64,000 bases of DNA from Ascoidea asiatica (GCA_001600695.1 BCKQ01000003.1:62001-126000); one strand, 5' to 3'. Counted from the stretch's first letter, positions 53,055 through 64,000 are shown. Program-made: numbers and translations. Notes: generated by a model from the sequence alone, not told the origin.

Positions 53055-55016
53055 ATGTATTCTGCTAAAAATTCAGTTTTAAAGTCTTTATCAAAATTAC
53101 CAACTTTAAAAAGATTCAATACAACCAATGCTCCAAAAGTTCAAGGTACAATAATTGGTGTTGATTTAGGTACAACAAATTCTGCTGTTGCAGTAATGGA
53201 AGGTAAAACTCCCAAAATCTTAGAAAATGCTGAAGGTTCAAGAACAACACCATCTGTTGTTGCTTTTACAAAAGATGGTGAAAGATTAGTTGGTATACCT
53301 GCCAAAAGACAAGCTGTTGTTAACCCAGAAAATACTCTTTTCGCAACAAAAAGATTGATTGGTAGAAGATTTCAAGATACTGAGGTTCAAAGAGATCTTA
53401 ATCAAGTTCCTTATAATATTGTAAAAAATCAAAATGGTGATGCATGGATCAAAGTTAATGATCAAACTTATTCTCCTGCTCAAATTGGTGGGTTTGTTTT
53501 AAATAAAATGAAAGAAACTGCAGAAGCCGCTTTAGGTAAGACAATTAAAAATGCTGTTGTTACAGTTCCTGCTTATTTTAATGATGCTCAAAGATTAGCA
53601 ACTAAAAATGCAGGTCAAATTGTTGGTTTAAATGTTTTAAGAGTTGTTAATGAACCAACTGCTGCTGCTTTAGCTTATGGTTTAGATAAACAAGATTCTG
53701 AGCAAGTTGTTGCTGTTTTTGATTTAGGTGGAGGTACTTTTGATATTTCAATCTTAGATATTGATAATGGTGTATTTGAAGTTAAATCTACTAATGGTGA
53801 TACTCATCTTGGTGGTGAAGATTTTGACATTGTTTTAGTTAGACATATTGTTCAAAATTTCAAAAAAGAAAGTGGTATTGATTTACAAAATGATAGAATG
53901 GCTATTCAAAGAATTAGAGAAGCTTCTGAAAAGGCTAAAATTGAATTATCTTCAACTGTTTCAACTGATATAAATTTACCTTTTATTACTGCTGATGCTT
54001 CTGGTCCAAAACATATTAATATGAAATTATCAAGATCTCAATTTGAATCTTTGGTTGAACCTTTAATTAATAAAACTATTGATCCTGTTAAAAAAGCTTT
54101 AAAAGATGCTAATTTATCAACCTCAGACATTTCTGAAGTTTTATTAGTTGGTGGTATGACAAGAATGCCAAAAGTTGTTTCAACTGTTAAAAAATTATTT
54201 GGTAAAGAACCTTCAAAAGCTGTTAACCCTGATGAAGCTGTTGCAATGGGTGCTGCAATTCAAGGTGCTGTTTTATCTGGTGAAGTTACTGATGTTTTAT
54301 TATTAGATGTTGCTCCATTATCTTTAGGTATTGAAACTTTAGGTGGTGTTTTCACTAGATTAATTACAAGAAACACAACTATTCCAACTAAAAAATCTCA
54401 AATTTTCTCGACTGCTGCTTCTGGTCAAACTTCTGTTGAAATTAGAGTTTTCCAAGGTGAAAGAGAATTAGTTAGAGATAATAAATTAATTGGTAATTTT
54501 ACTCTTAGTGGTATTCCACCTGCACCAAAAGGTGTTCCTCAAATTGAAGTTACTTTTGATATTGATGCAGATGGTATCATTAATGTCTCAGCAAAAGATA
54601 AGGCTACTAACAAAGATGCAGCAATCACAGTTGCCGGTTCTTCTGGTCTTACTGATGCTGAAATTGAAAAAATGGTTAACGATGCTGAAAAATATAAAGA
54701 AACTGATAAAGCAAGAAGAGAATCTGTTGAATCTGCTAACAGAGCTGACAGTATATGTAATGATACAGAAAAATCTTTAGAAGAGTTCAAAGATAAAGTT
54801 GATGAAGCTGAAGCTAAATCATTAAAAGAGGAAATTGCTAAATTAAGAGAAATAGTTGCAAAAGCTCAATCTGGGGAAGAAATTTCTGCAGAAGAATTGA
54901 AGAGCAAAACTGAAGAATTGACCCAAAAGTCAATGAAAGTATTTGAACAATTGTATAAAAATGCCGCTAGCGAAGATGCTTCAAAGAAAGATTCCGAAGA
55001 ACCACCAAAAAATTAA
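53055..55016 (+). CDS. SSC1: Mitochondrial Hsp70 Ssc1 (mortalin)
   Basis: A 653-residue mitochondrial matrix Hsp70, ATPase motor of the TIM23 import complex and matrix chaperone. An N-terminal presequence ([20 protein letters not shown]) is followed by the nucleotide-binding domain: [59 protein letters not shown] and [12 protein letters not shown]. The substrate-binding domain (from about 415) has the [14 protein letters not shown] and [18 protein letters not shown] blocks, followed by a helical Glu/Lys lid. It matches Ssc1 rather than the specialised Ssq1 in its unshortened lid. Codon use is strongly biased to TTA, GGT and AGA, as expected for an abundant protein. A heat-shock-element-like array lies upstream. 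Confidence 0.95.
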   Translation: MYSAKNSVLKSLSKLPTLKRFNTTNAPKVQGTIIGVDLGTTNSAVAVMEGKTPKILENAEGSRTTPSVVAFTKDGERLVGIPAKRQAVVNPENTLFATKRLIGRRFQDTEVQRDLNQVPYNIVKNQNGDAWIKVNDQTYSPAQIGGFVLNKMKETAEAALGKTIKNAVVTVPAYFNDAQRLATKNAGQIVGLNVLRVVNEPTAAALAYGLDKQDSEQVVAVFDLGGGTFDISILDIDNGVFEVKSTNGDTHLGGEDFDIVLVRHIVQNFKKESGIDLQNDRMAIQRIREASEKAKIELSSTVSTDINLPFITADASGPKHINMKLSRSQFESLVEPLINKTIDPVKKALKDANLSTSDISEVLLVGGMTRMPKVVSTVKKLFGKEPSKAVNPDEAVAMGAAIQGAVLSGEVTDVLLLDVAPLSLGIETLGGVFTRLITRNTTIPTKKSQIFSTAASGQTSVEIRVFQGERELVRDNKLIGNFTLSGIPPAPKGVPQIEVTFDIDADGIINVSAKDKATNKDAAITVAGSSGLTDAEIEKMVNDAEKYKETDKARRESVESANRADSICNDTEKSLEEFKDKVDEAEAKSLKEEIAKLREIVAKAQSGEEISAEELKSKTEELTQKSMKVFEQLYKNAASEDASKKDSEEPPKN

Positions 55017-55359
55017 ACTAAGTTTAATTAAGTCAAATAAAATTTTAGAATCCAATGTAACTTTAGGTTTAAGTTAACCCTACAATAAAATCTTGTACAT
55101 ATATATATATTAATGAATTTGGTTATAAATACGAATTAACCTTGAATGAATTTGTTTTCAATTTTTTTTGTAATCAAATATTTTATTTTAACTCTTATTA
55201 CGAAAAGTTCTTTGTATGAAAAAAAAAGAAAAAGAAAAAAATGCAAATGCGAATGAGTCCGGTAAGAGGTAGGCAAAAATGTGTTAAGTATAATATAATG
55301 CAATTATTTAAAACAGTGGAATTCATTTATCAATTCATGTTCGTATTTTTTTTTTTTAA
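55017..55359. other. Convergent 3' region, SSC1 and SRF1
   Basis: AT-rich spacer with TATATATATATTAATG and T-runs near 55,350. Nothing else recognised. Confidence 0.5.
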
Positions 55360-56850
55360 TTATTTTGGCGAAGAAACTTTTTGAACTATTCTAAAAATTG
55401 AAATTAAAAAAGTTATTACCCACATTATTAAAATCAAAAATAAGAAAGCAGCCAAAGCTTTTTGTTTTTCACAAATATCATTAAATTTTATAAGTGTTTT
55501 GTTTGAAACCTCAAAAGTTTTAAGGCAAACCCATTGATTATCAAACAAAGTATTGAAAGTTAAAGCTAAATTTGCAGAAGAAAAAATAATAAATAATAAA
55601 TCTAAAGAAACTAGTTTAATTTTATCCATTGGATTTCTTAAGCCTACCGGTTGGCCAGAATATTCATCATAAGCAATATAAAGAATATAAATAATAGCAA
55701 TCGATTGTACACAAATAGCCATAAAAGTCGAAGATTGTTGATTTAAATGAATTTTAGAATTGTTTGAATTTTTTTTAGTTGAATTGAAAATTGAAGAAGC
55801 TAAAGACAAAGCAATAATCGATAATAATAACATAAATAATCTTAAGATTAATAAAATATATGGAGAAATTAATAATTTTTTTTTAATTGTTGGCTTCCAT
55901 TTTTCTCTTTGCTGAGAAGTCATCCAATATTTTGCTTTTGAAGTTATTTTTGGATCTAAATTTGATTTTTTTGGCGAATTTGTATTTGAATTTTTATTTG
56001 AATTCATATTATAATAATCTGAGTTTAGCTGTCTTTGTAAACGTTCATGGCCTTGCCATTCACCAGATAAATCTGGTAATTGATATTCATTTTTTTCAAG
56101 ATCAAGATTTTTATAATTGTCATTATCATTATTATCATTATTATCATTATCATCATAATCATCATAATCATCATCGTCATCATATTTTGATACAGGATTT
56201 GAATTACCAGTTGAAGATGAATTATAAGTATTGTATTTGGATTCATTGATGCTTGAAAGTCTTTTATTTATATTATTATTAGAATTTTTGATTCTACTAT
56301 TACTTTTGATTTTATTGTCTGTGTTATTATTATGATTATTATTATGATTATTAGATATTGAAAAACCTGGATCGGTTTTTTTGATTATCGAAGGATTATA
56401 CTCAATTGTTGAAATGAAATTATTCCAATTATTATTTAAAGAAGTTACAAATAAATCTGCTTGTTCAATATATGAATTTTTTTTATTATTATTTTTATTA
56501 TTAATTTTGTTATTATTATTATTAATATGATTATCTATAATTAAAGAATCCGAATTTATAATTGAATTTGAGTTTGAATTTGAATCAAATAAATCATTAT
56601 CTTTGAAATGAGCCTTTGATATACTATCCAAAACAAACGGAGGAATAGTTGTTGCTTCATGATTATAATGATTTATATTGAATCCATTATTATTATCGAT
56701 ATTATTTATATTATTTATATTATTATTTATCTTTTTTGTAGAATTTAAATCCGGCAGTCTGATTTTAACATTCGGGGAATATGATTGCTTTTTAGCATTT
56801 GAAGAAGAAAAAGAAGAAGAAGGATAAGCAAGATTTGGAGAGCCTAACAT
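55360..56850 (-). CDS. SRF1: Regulator of phospholipase D Srf1
   Basis: A 496-residue membrane protein. Srf1 supports phospholipase D (Spo14) function in S. cerevisiae. The N-terminal half is Asn/Asp/Ser-rich, with runs such as YDDDDDYDDYDDND encoded by GAT/AAT repeats. The conserved half begins with DLSGEWQGHERLQRQL and TSQQREKWKP. Four C-terminal membrane segments follow (about 330-355, 378-400, 415-440, 465-490). The linking stretch AYDEYSGQPVGLRNPMDKIK and LDLLFIIFSSANLALTFNTL closely resembles my recollection of yeast Srf1, as does the end WVITFLISIFRIVQKVSS. Length is a little above the yeast protein (437). Confidence 0.85.
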   Translation of the reverse strand: MLGSPNLAYPSSSFSSSNAKKQSYSPNVKIRLPDLNSTKKINNNINNINNIDNNNGFNINHYNHEATTIPPFVLDSISKAHFKDNDLFDSNSNSNSIINSDSLIIDNHINNNNNKINNKNNNKKNSYIEQADLFVTSLNNNWNNFISTIEYNPSIIKKTDPGFSISNNHNNNHNNNTDNKIKSNSRIKNSNNNINKRLSSINESKYNTYNSSSTGNSNPVSKYDDDDDYDDYDDNDNNDNNDNDNYKNLDLEKNEYQLPDLSGEWQGHERLQRQLNSDYYNMNSNKNSNTNSPKKSNLDPKITSKAKYWMTSQQREKWKPTIKKKLLISPYILLILRLFMLLLSIIALSLASSIFNSTKKNSNNSKIHLNQQSSTFMAICVQSIAIIYILYIAYDEYSGQPVGLRNPMDKIKLVSLDLLFIIFSSANLALTFNTLFDNQWVCLKTFEVSNKTLIKFNDICEKQKALAAFLFLILIMWVITFLISIFRIVQKVSSPK

Positions 56851-57783
56851 ATTGAACTAACGTTAATTTGAAACAAATTGATGCAGAAATTGAATTTGTT
56901 ATAAATTGAATTCGATATCAATTGAAAAATGTAATTCAGATGAAATTATATTTGAGACAAACTAAATTTAAAATATGGGGAAATAAAACAGAAGTTAAAG
57001 TAGTTGAAAAAGAATGGTAAAAAAGAATGAAAAATCAAATTAATCTTAGATTAATTGTATTAGTCTTTCAAAATTTTGAACAAAAAGGGAATATGAACAT
57101 TTGATTCGGAATTTTAAGTATTTAAACGAGTTTTCAGTCTATTAATAAAAAGACGAATAAAAATATAGTACATTTAAAATATAATAAAATATTAAATTTA
57201 CATGTTTCAAGAAATAAAGAAATAAATTATCAGTCTGTTTATAACTGCTGAATATTAACCATAAGAGGCTGAAAGCGAGCAACCGACCTTTTCCGGTGTA
57301 TTTTGACGCATTCCATCCAGAAAAAGGAATATTTTAAAAAACAAATCCGACCACCGACCGTCGTCTAAAATTACGGGTCGACCTCGTAGAAAAGTTTTTT
57401 TAAAAAAAAGCCCAAAATCTTTTGTAATAAAGCGTGTATAGGACATAAACCGTCTTACAACTCCAAAAGTAGCATTTCCTATTATGGTAGTAGCAAATAA
57501 TGTGTGTTTATGCTTTATTATGCATTTGAGTAATTTCGGCAATTGCAAAGTAATTTCAGAACTGTGTGGCGGTGTGGCGTTTTACTTATTCAAGAGTTAG
57601 AAGTTCATTTCAAATACTTTTTTTTTAACAATAGGCAAGTAACTATCTACTTGATTTATCAAAAAAATGATTCAATTAACTCTACTATCACATAAACTAC
57701 TCTGGAATGTCTACGTATTTATTCATGCATATACTCTTAGTGCCTTTTTCAAATGATTCAAATAATTCAACTTTTACAAATAA
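56851..57783. other. SRF1 upstream region and spacer
   Basis: No supported gene. A patch at 57,255-57,548, slightly GC-richer, is open for 97 codons on the minus strand (starting MQLPKLLKCIIKHKH). It shows no recognisable domain and I treat it as chance. Confidence 0.4.
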
Positions 57784-58224
57784 TCTATTAGTTGCTTCAA
57801 TTGCAAATCGAATTCAGCTAAGTTAAATTCAATTTCAAACTCAAATTTAACTGAATTAAATGTATCAAAAAATAAAATGACAAAATTTCCAACAGGCTTT
57901 TCTACAAATTTAAAAAAAACAAAATTAAACAATAATTTAATTAAAACATTGAATCTTAATGAATATAAAAATTTAATATACTTGAATGTTTTAAATAGTA
58001 AAATTAACCAATTTTATAGATATGAGAAATTGATTAATTTTAAAGGTTTGAAAAATCTTGTAATAGACTTAAAATTATCTTTAAAATATGGATATAATTG
58101 TATTGAAGATTTGGATTTAAATAATAAAAAAATAAAATATAAGAACTTGGAACCAAATTTACTAAATATTCAAGAACTTTATGACTACTCAATTGATTTT
58201 AGAAAATATGTATCAATTATATAG
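57784..58224 (+). pseudogene. Leucine-rich-repeat protein fragment
   Basis: The stop-to-stop frame reads NSNLTELNVSKNKMTKFPTG, then FSTNLKKTKLNNNLIKTLNL, then NLIYLNVLNSKINQF and LKNLVIDLKL: about three to four leucine-rich repeats in LxxLxVxxN register. The only ATG (57,877) falls inside the first repeat, so an ATG-initiated protein of 115 residues would lack its start. The upstream sequence (57,668-57,783) has stops. Most likely this is a decayed or truncated remnant of a larger LRR protein; a spliced upstream exon was not found. The parent gene is not identifiable. Confidence 0.45.
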
Positions 58225-58323
58225 AAATTAGTCGGTTTTATCACTAGAAAAGATTTCAATCGAGACAAAAATTCATTACATTGGAATTATCTAAATCATG
58301 AAAGCTCTTGAATTGTTTCAATT

Positions 58324-58363
58324 AAGCTATACAGTATAGCTTATATTAGTATGCGACTAATAT
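58324..58363. repeat. Two adjacent perfect hairpins
   Basis: 58,324-58,342 has 9-base arms (AAGCTATAC / GTATAGCTT) around a single A. It is followed without a gap by 58,343-58,363 with 8-base arms (ATATTAGT / ACTAATAT) around ATGCG. It lies 100 bases after the LRR fragment's stop and 600 before AVO1, and may be a terminator or paired protein-binding sites. Confidence 0.8.
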
Positions 58364-58958
58364 ACAATATTTATATAGCTTTTTGAAAAGTTCCTGCAGA
58401 TGTAGAAGTTTGGTACTTTTATTTAAGTTTACACCTACGCATATATGCATATACAGACGCTATTTAGGTCCGGGATGTTTTATTGGTGGATGGGTTGAAA
58501 GCGACAAAGTCTTTCAGGAGTGTTTGTGATGTACAGCAGATTTGAATATAAATATATAATATTTCTAGTTAAGAGGCTCAATTGATTCTTCTCAAAAGCC
58601 AAATTTATCTAGATAAGTAATACTTATATACGAATTCAGTTCAATAAATAAATTCTCATTAATAAAAGTAGTCGTATTTGAATAGCTGGAAATGGAAAGC
58701 CTTTGATGCGGTGGATGTTGGGTGTTACTACAGCTGCTCATAATAAAAAATGCAGTGAAGTTGCAGTTGAAACTGATAAAACAATATAAACAAGAAATAA
58801 CAGAACATTCAACAACCAGATATCAATGATTTGAATAAGTGATAACGTACAGCTTTAAGTCAATTGAATGCGTCTAACATCAAATCAGTTTGAGCAGCTT
58901 CAGATTCTTATCCTAATATATCACTGATTCAATTTTTAGGTACTCCTATTGTTTCAAG
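58364..58958 (+). promoter_or_regulatory. AVO1 upstream region
   Basis: No gene seen. A moderately GC-richer patch (58,430-58,530) has GGTCCGGGATG and GGTGGATGGGTTG. Close to the start, TCTAACA (58,872) and CAATTTTTAG (58,931-58,940) resemble a branch point and 3' splice site, but no 5' site was recognised, so no intron is called. Confidence 0.4.
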
Positions 58959-59317
58959 ATGGCCTGTCCTTTGGATACAAATACTTTAATCAACAAATTT
59001 AGAGCTAATTACCTAACTACTATCGATGATGGTATTTCTAGAAGAATAATAACTCCATTTATTAGAGAAAGTCAATATACTCAAGTTTTAAATAGATCAA
59101 CTTACGATGATGTTAATGATTATGCTTATAATACTATTGTAGATTCAAAATTCATTAATTTCAGGCATAATAATCCTTCCAATAATTCTATCAAAAGTAA
59201 CGTCATAGGATTAAATATTATAGAAAATAGTACTAATAAAATTAATTTAAATGAAAAATCTAATACTATCAGTAATACAAATATTACTAACACCACCACC
59301 ACCACTACCACTACTAC

Positions 59318-59412
<95 letters not shown>

Positions 59413-60082
59413 NNNNNNNNNNNNNNNNNNNNNNNNNNNNNNNNNNNNNNNNNNNNNNNNNNNNNNNNNNNNNNNNNNNNNNNNNNNNNNNNNNNNNNNN
59501 NNNNNNNNNNNNNNNNNNNNNNNNNNNNNNNNNNNNNNNNNNNNNNNNNNNNNNNNNNNNNNNNNNNNNNNNNNNNNNNNNNNNNNNNNNNNNNNNNNNN
59601 NNNNNNNNNNNNNNNNNNNNNNNNNNNNNNNNNNNNNNNNNNNNNNNNNNNNNNNNNNNNNNNNNNNNNNNNNNNNNNNNNNNNNNNNNNNNNNNNNNNN
59701 NNNNNNNNNNNNNNNNNNNNNNNNNNNNNNNNNNNNNNNNNNNNNNNNNNNNNNNNNNNNNNNNNNNNNNNNNNNNNNNNNNNNNNNNNNNNNNNNNNNN
59801 NNNNNNNNNNNNNNNNNNNNNNNNNNNNNNNNNNNNNNNNNNNNNNNNNNNNNNNNNNNNNNNNNNNNNNNNNNNNNNNNNNNNNNNNNNNNNNNNNNNN
59901 NNNNNNNNNNNNNNNNNNNNNNNNNNNNNNNNNNNNNNNNNNNNNNNNNNNNNNNNNNNNNNNNNNNNNNNNNNNNNNNNNNNNNNNNNNNNNNNNNNNN
60001 NNNNNNNNNNNNNNNNNNNNNNNNNNNNNNNNNNNNNNNNNNNNNNNNNNNNNNNNNNNNNNNNNNNNNNNNNNNNNNNNNN

Positions 60083-60179
<97 letters not shown>

Positions 60180-63108
60180 TATTAATGATAATGATAATGA
60201 TAATCCTAGACTGATTGCTGCAACTACAGCAACCAATAATACTCTAATCTTACAAAACTCACTATACCCTAATAATAGCCATATTAATAATAATGGTAAT
60301 AATAATCTGAATGGTAATGATAATATTGATACCGACAATTCTTCGCTTTTAGAAAGCTCAAATAATACAATAATGCCACTAATAAATCAAAACCCAAATG
60401 TAACTACAAGCTCTAATTCTACTTCTAATTCAAATCAAACTTCTTCCACAACTTATTTGAATAATAGATCAAGTCTTGGGAATATATTAGATAGTTTGAC
60501 TCTCCCAAAAGTCAGAAATCCTTTAAATTCAGCTATAACTTCCGCTAACGCAGAAGCAGATAATAAATTTATCCCAAGTCAACAAAATATTTATAATGGT
60601 CATTCTAATAATCATTCTATAAGTCTGAACAGGTTAAAGAAACATCAAGAAGATATTAATAGAAAAGCTATAGAACCTATAAAAAAATCTGGTTATAGAC
60701 AATCACTATCTAAAATATTATTCAATAGATCTACTCAATCTGATGATGATTCTAGTGATGAGGATGATGATATTGCCACTAATAATATCAATGATAAAAC
60801 TTTTCTAAACCCAAACTTAAAAGATTATACTAACTCAGACACCGACATAAATGAAAATGATCTAAATTCGAGTTTAAATGAACTTGATATATCTTCAAGA
60901 CAAGATGATTCTTCGATGTCTTTTTTTGATAGTTCTGATGAAGGTTTATTAACTGATGAGGTCGATGAAGACGATGAAGAAGATGATGATGATGATGATA
61001 GTAACAATCACATGGGACAAGATAGAATACCTCTTTCTGAAATGGATCATACCAATATAATAAAAAACAGTGATATTGTGAGTTTTTCAGACTCGGATTC
61101 AATTTTAGTTCCAGACTCCTTCATTCCAACAAGCTTTTCAAATACAAATGAATTAAATTTAAGTCATCCGAGTGCAGAAACCCAGGATAATTTTTTAGGA
61201 ACTATAGCGACAAATTATAATAAAGATATAGATTTAGATGTGTATGGAAATCTATCTCAAAGACCAAAATCAAAAAGCAATGCGAGCGATAAATCTGGTT
61301 CCACTTCTTCAAAATATATTCACTCGATAAGAAACAGGCATAATAGTGTCGCTGTTGCTGAACCTTATCCTCCGAGGATATTTAGTAAAAGTGGTGTTCA
61401 ATTAAAAATCAATAACTCAGAAATAAACTTAAGTCAGCTGAGAAAAAATCAAATTCAATCTGAAAAGCAAAATCATGATCAAAAAAAAAAAAAGGAACAA
61501 GAGCCGCAGATACCTTTTAATCTTTTTAAACAATTGGCTAAAAATAAAAAACCTATAGAATCAAAATTAAGTATAAGTTTGAATAAGAAAGAAGAAAATA
61601 AATCCGAATGGGATATTCTTTCAATATTTGAAAAAGTTAATCTGATTTCGGGTAGCAGAAGAAATACTGCCAAAATTGAGGTTTATATCAAAGGTTCTAA
61701 ATATTCTGAGTCGCCATTAAAATTAAGCATTTCAAAAGCTTGCAATGTCTTTGATTTAATTGGATTTATTTTATTGAGTCTTTCTAGAAATGCTACCAAA
61801 GAAAATAAAAAACTAGATAAAAAATATCTTAATCCAAATAAATGGGATTTGCAGATTTTCGATGAGGGAGAGCCTATGGAGGAAGATTTTGGTATTTTGA
61901 AAAGAACTTCTAGATTTTCAGATTACAATCCAGATGAACTAGGGTTAATAGAAGTTACTGATATTCAAGCTCGGGAAAATAATAATATAACTCCATTGCC
62001 ATTTGAATTGACCACAAATGAATCAAAAAAAACTGAGCCAACCAAATTAGAGAAAACTAGCCAAGACAAGAAATTATTCAAAACTTTGACAAATATCGAG
62101 AAAGAAAGAGATTTTAGTGATTCAACATTAACTCGTGTTGCAACTTTAGATGGTGATTTTATGTTTCGAAAGCCAAGTAATTCTGACAGTCTTTTGTCCA
62201 GAAGATTGACAAATAAGTCTCGGAAGATAAATTTAAGTTCTAATTCTATTGCCATGACTCCTGTTAAAATTAAGGTATTTGTATACCCCTCAAAGGTTGA
62301 TTTTATTCCATTTTGGCTTCCTTTAAGCTCCAAAATCAATGAGGTCTTAAAAAAAGTATGTGAACAAAAAGGCTTTGATCCTAAAGATTATGCTTTGAAA
62401 CCGTTAAATCAAAATGAATTATTATCTTTAGAGGATGATCTTTACTCATTAAATGATATGTATGAAATAGAATTGATTAGTAAAAATTTATCTCATCGTC
62501 TAGGGTTAAAGAAAATTAATAAAATTTCTTCAATTGGTAACGCGGAAGCTTTAACTAAAAAATTAACACTATCTTCATTGGCACCAAATCCTGAATTTTT
62601 GAAGGACTTTCCTTCTATAAAATCATTGAATACTCCTTTAACAGGAAAAAAGTCTATTTTTTCTTCATCACTTAAAAGTAAATCCAAATTTTTAAATCCT
62701 CATACTAGTAATAAAACAAAAAATAAAAGTATTCTCAGTAAAGAAGAAAAGGAAAATAATTCTCAATTTGAAAGATATACGGTATGGAGAAAGCAACCTA
62801 TGGCATTCATAAATAAACATAAAAGAGTATTAGCTATTGATGGAGATTATATATATATATTACCATCGGATGAAGCCTTTGGTTATGGGTCTAGTATGCC
62901 AAAAACTTCAAGCTTTCATATTAAACAAATGAAAATTGTGAAACAATCTAGAAAGAATCCAATAAATTTCAAAATATTGATAAATAAACCCAACATGAAT
63001 GATTTAATGAAACGTTATGATTTTGAAGCATTGAGTTTATCTCAGAGTTCTAAAATTGTTTCTAGACTAAAATCGGTTCAAGAAGCTTATAAAATGAACA
63101 ATGTCTGA
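58959..63108 (+). CDS. AVO1: TORC2 subunit Avo1/Sin1 (interrupted by assembly gap)
   Basis: Scaffold of TOR complex 2 that recruits substrates such as Ypk1 and binds the plasma membrane. It starts MACPLDTNTLINKFRANYLT. A Thr then Asn tract runs into 670 N bases and continues as poly-Asn, so the real length is unknown. After the gap come acidic Ser/Asp runs (DEDDEEDDDDDDSN), the CRIM substrate-binding domain (about 61,600-61,960: SEWDILSIFEKVNLISGSRR ... WDLQIFDEGEPMEEDFGIL), a Ras-binding-like domain (62,260-62,490) and the C-terminal PH domain (62,770-63,090: YTVWRKQPMAFINKHKRVLA). The 670-base gap shifts the nominal frame by one; the upstream frame ends in Asn codons and the downstream frame begins with them, so I treat it as one gene. 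Confidence 0.9.
59413..60082. other. Assembly gap (670 N) within an (AAT)n tract
   Basis: Both edges of the N run are pure AAT repeat (about 59,318-59,412 and 60,083-60,178). The assembler evidently failed inside a long trinucleotide repeat that encodes poly-Asn in AVO1. The stated length is not a multiple of three, so it is an estimate. Confidence 0.95.
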
Positions 63109-63420
63109 AATTGTGATTTTATTATTCTATAAAATATAGTACAAATTGATTATAATAATGTTTTTAATAGGAAAATCTTATGAAACAGAATTTTTATTTA
63201 CAAATATATAAATTTTTTGAGGAAATGATTCAAAGATCCAAAGAAAGATGCTGGTCTAGTTTAAATTTTTCACATTTTTGCTACAACATTTTTGTTTCTT
63301 CTTGCTTTTTTTAAATAATGACATAAGTTCTTTTAGAATATTAAGGTAGATTGAAATATGAAAAAAAAATTATTGATAAATGATGGATGGCCAAATGTTC
63401 AAAATAAAAATAATTGAAGA
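63109..63420. other. Convergent 3' region, AVO1 and TAZ1
   Basis: AT-rich spacer between the two stop codons. No feature recognised. Confidence 0.5.
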
Positions 63421-64000
63421 CTAATGATTTGAACTAGTTTCTGATTGTAGTCTTTTATTTTCAATTTCAATTTCTTTTAATTTAACTTGTTTATCAAAAT
63501 CATCTTTTAAAAATTTTTGAAATCTTTTAATTGCCCAATTTTTTCCAATAAATATAATATCTGGATCACTTTTACCTTCCGATAAAGTAAACCTTTTCCA
63601 AAATGAAGGGTCTTTCATTCTATTATCTTCTTTTGGTAAATTTTTAAAATAAGTTTCTCTGATATCTAAAACTTTTGATCTAATTTCTGCTGCTAATTGG
63701 CTTCTTAAATTTTTTACATCATCACCATTTTTTAAATTTTCAGTTAAATCTATTAATTTATTATTGAATTTTTTTTTTTCATTATTTATTAAATCTTCCC
63801 ATTTTTTCCTATAATTATTAATTAATTCATCATTTATTGGTTTTCCAATAATTATATTAATTTCATTTCTAAAATTTTGAGGTAAATATCTGCCAATTAA
63901 ACTCTCAGCTGAATCTTCTGGAGCAATTTTTTCAAAACCAGTTGAGAAAATGGGTAAAATTATTGGAGGTTTAGTTGATTCAAGAATTAATCTTGAAATT
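63421..64000 (-). CDS. TAZ1: Tafazzin (lyso-phosphatidylcholine acyltransferase), partial
   Basis: The C-terminal part of Taz1, the mitochondrial transacylase that remodels cardiolipin. The frame is open to the window end and stops at 63,421; its N-terminus, including the HX4D catalytic motif, lies beyond the window. Visible family blocks: SRLILESTKPPIILPIFSTG and FEKIAPEDSAESL, GRYLPQNFRNEINIIIGKPI, LRSQLAAEIRSKVLDIRETY, and PSFWKRFTLSEGKSDPD followed by NWAIKRFQKFL. These correspond in order to yeast Taz1. It converges with AVO1. Confidence 0.92.
   Translation of the reverse strand, partial: ISRLILESTKPPIILPIFSTGFEKIAPEDSAESLIGRYLPQNFRNEINIIIGKPINDELINNYRKKWEDLINNEKKKFNNKLIDLTENLKNGDDVKNLRSQLAAEIRSKVLDIRETYFKNLPKEDNRMKDPSFWKRFTLSEGKSDPDIIFIGKNWAIKRFQKFLKDDFDKQVKLKEIEIENKRLQSETSSNH

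Noticed and set aside
57255-57548. Minus-strand 97-codon frame upstream of SRF1
   Set aside because: It has an ATG start and near-normal composition, but no motif or promoter; length is compatible with chance. A conservation check could reverse this.
58872-58940. Branch point and 3' splice site before AVO1
   Set aside because: TCTAACA and TTTTTAG are suggestive, but no GTATGT-type donor with a plausible upstream exon was found.
1-64000. CRISPR array, prokaryotic operons, rRNA or mitochondrial DNA
   Set aside because: No regularly spaced direct repeats with unique spacers were seen; gene content is eukaryotic and nuclear.

Overview
The window reads as a chromosome segment of an AT-rich budding yeast (Saccharomycotina). 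Evidence: compact intron-free genes, typical ascomycete-yeast proteins (Srf1, Trm44, Rsc6, Mch1, Avo1 and an APSES regulator), Asn/Ser-rich low-complexity tracts encoded by AAT/AAC runs, and Ty-type retrotransposons. I cannot place it to genus from the sequence alone.

Left part (1-16,474): no host gene is supported. It is a retrotransposon graveyard. A decayed Ty3/gypsy element lies on the minus strand (about 1.4-6.0 kb: Gag tail, RT, RNase H, integrase with GPF module). A decayed Ty1/copia element lies on the plus strand (7.4-11.1 kb: Gag, protease, integrase, RT, RNase H), broken by nonsense codons, frameshifts and a 25-bp-step tandem duplication. Diverged LTR-like blocks recur at 1-93, about 6,830-6,960 and about 14,900-15,206. 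A GC-richer, structured-looking island at 11.69-12.33 kb remains unexplained.

Middle part (16,475-30,449), in order: a two-finger C2H2 regulator, a 40-residue metallothionein-like peptide, a secreted class-3 lipase, an MCH1-type MFS transporter, NOG2 (60S ribosome assembly GTPase), GCD1 (eIF2B gamma), NAT3 (NatB catalytic subunit) and RSC6 (chromatin remodelling). GCD1 and NAT3 are divergent and share a promoter with a consensus Reb1 site and a Gcn4-type site. A second Ty1/copia-class element then occupies 30,828-37,108 on the minus strand. It has paired 228-bp TG...CA LTRs (about a dozen mismatches by eye), a purine-rich tract next to the 3' LTR, and Gag and protease/integrase in one frame split by stop codons.

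Right part (37,752-64,000): a 1335-residue Ser/Asn-rich protein of unknown function with an RVSF (PP1-docking-like) motif; TRM44; a long GC-richer upstream region leading to a large Efg1/StuA-family APSES regulator; an OXLD1-like mitochondrial protein; SSC1 (mitochondrial Hsp70) with a step-type heat-shock element upstream; SRF1; an orphan leucine-rich-repeat fragment; AVO1/SIN1 (TORC2), interrupted by a 670-base assembly gap inside an (AAT)n tract; and the 3' part of TAZ1 (tafazzin) running off the window.

The host genes are ordinary single-copy functions (translation initiation, ribosome assembly, tRNA modification, N-acetylation, mitochondrial import, TORC2, cardiolipin remodelling) with no operon logic. 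The most unusual signals are the transposon-packed gene-free 16 kb, the two related palindromes that bracket the APSES gene, the stop-interrupted gag-pol element, the GC-rich island, and the unassigned 1335-residue protein.
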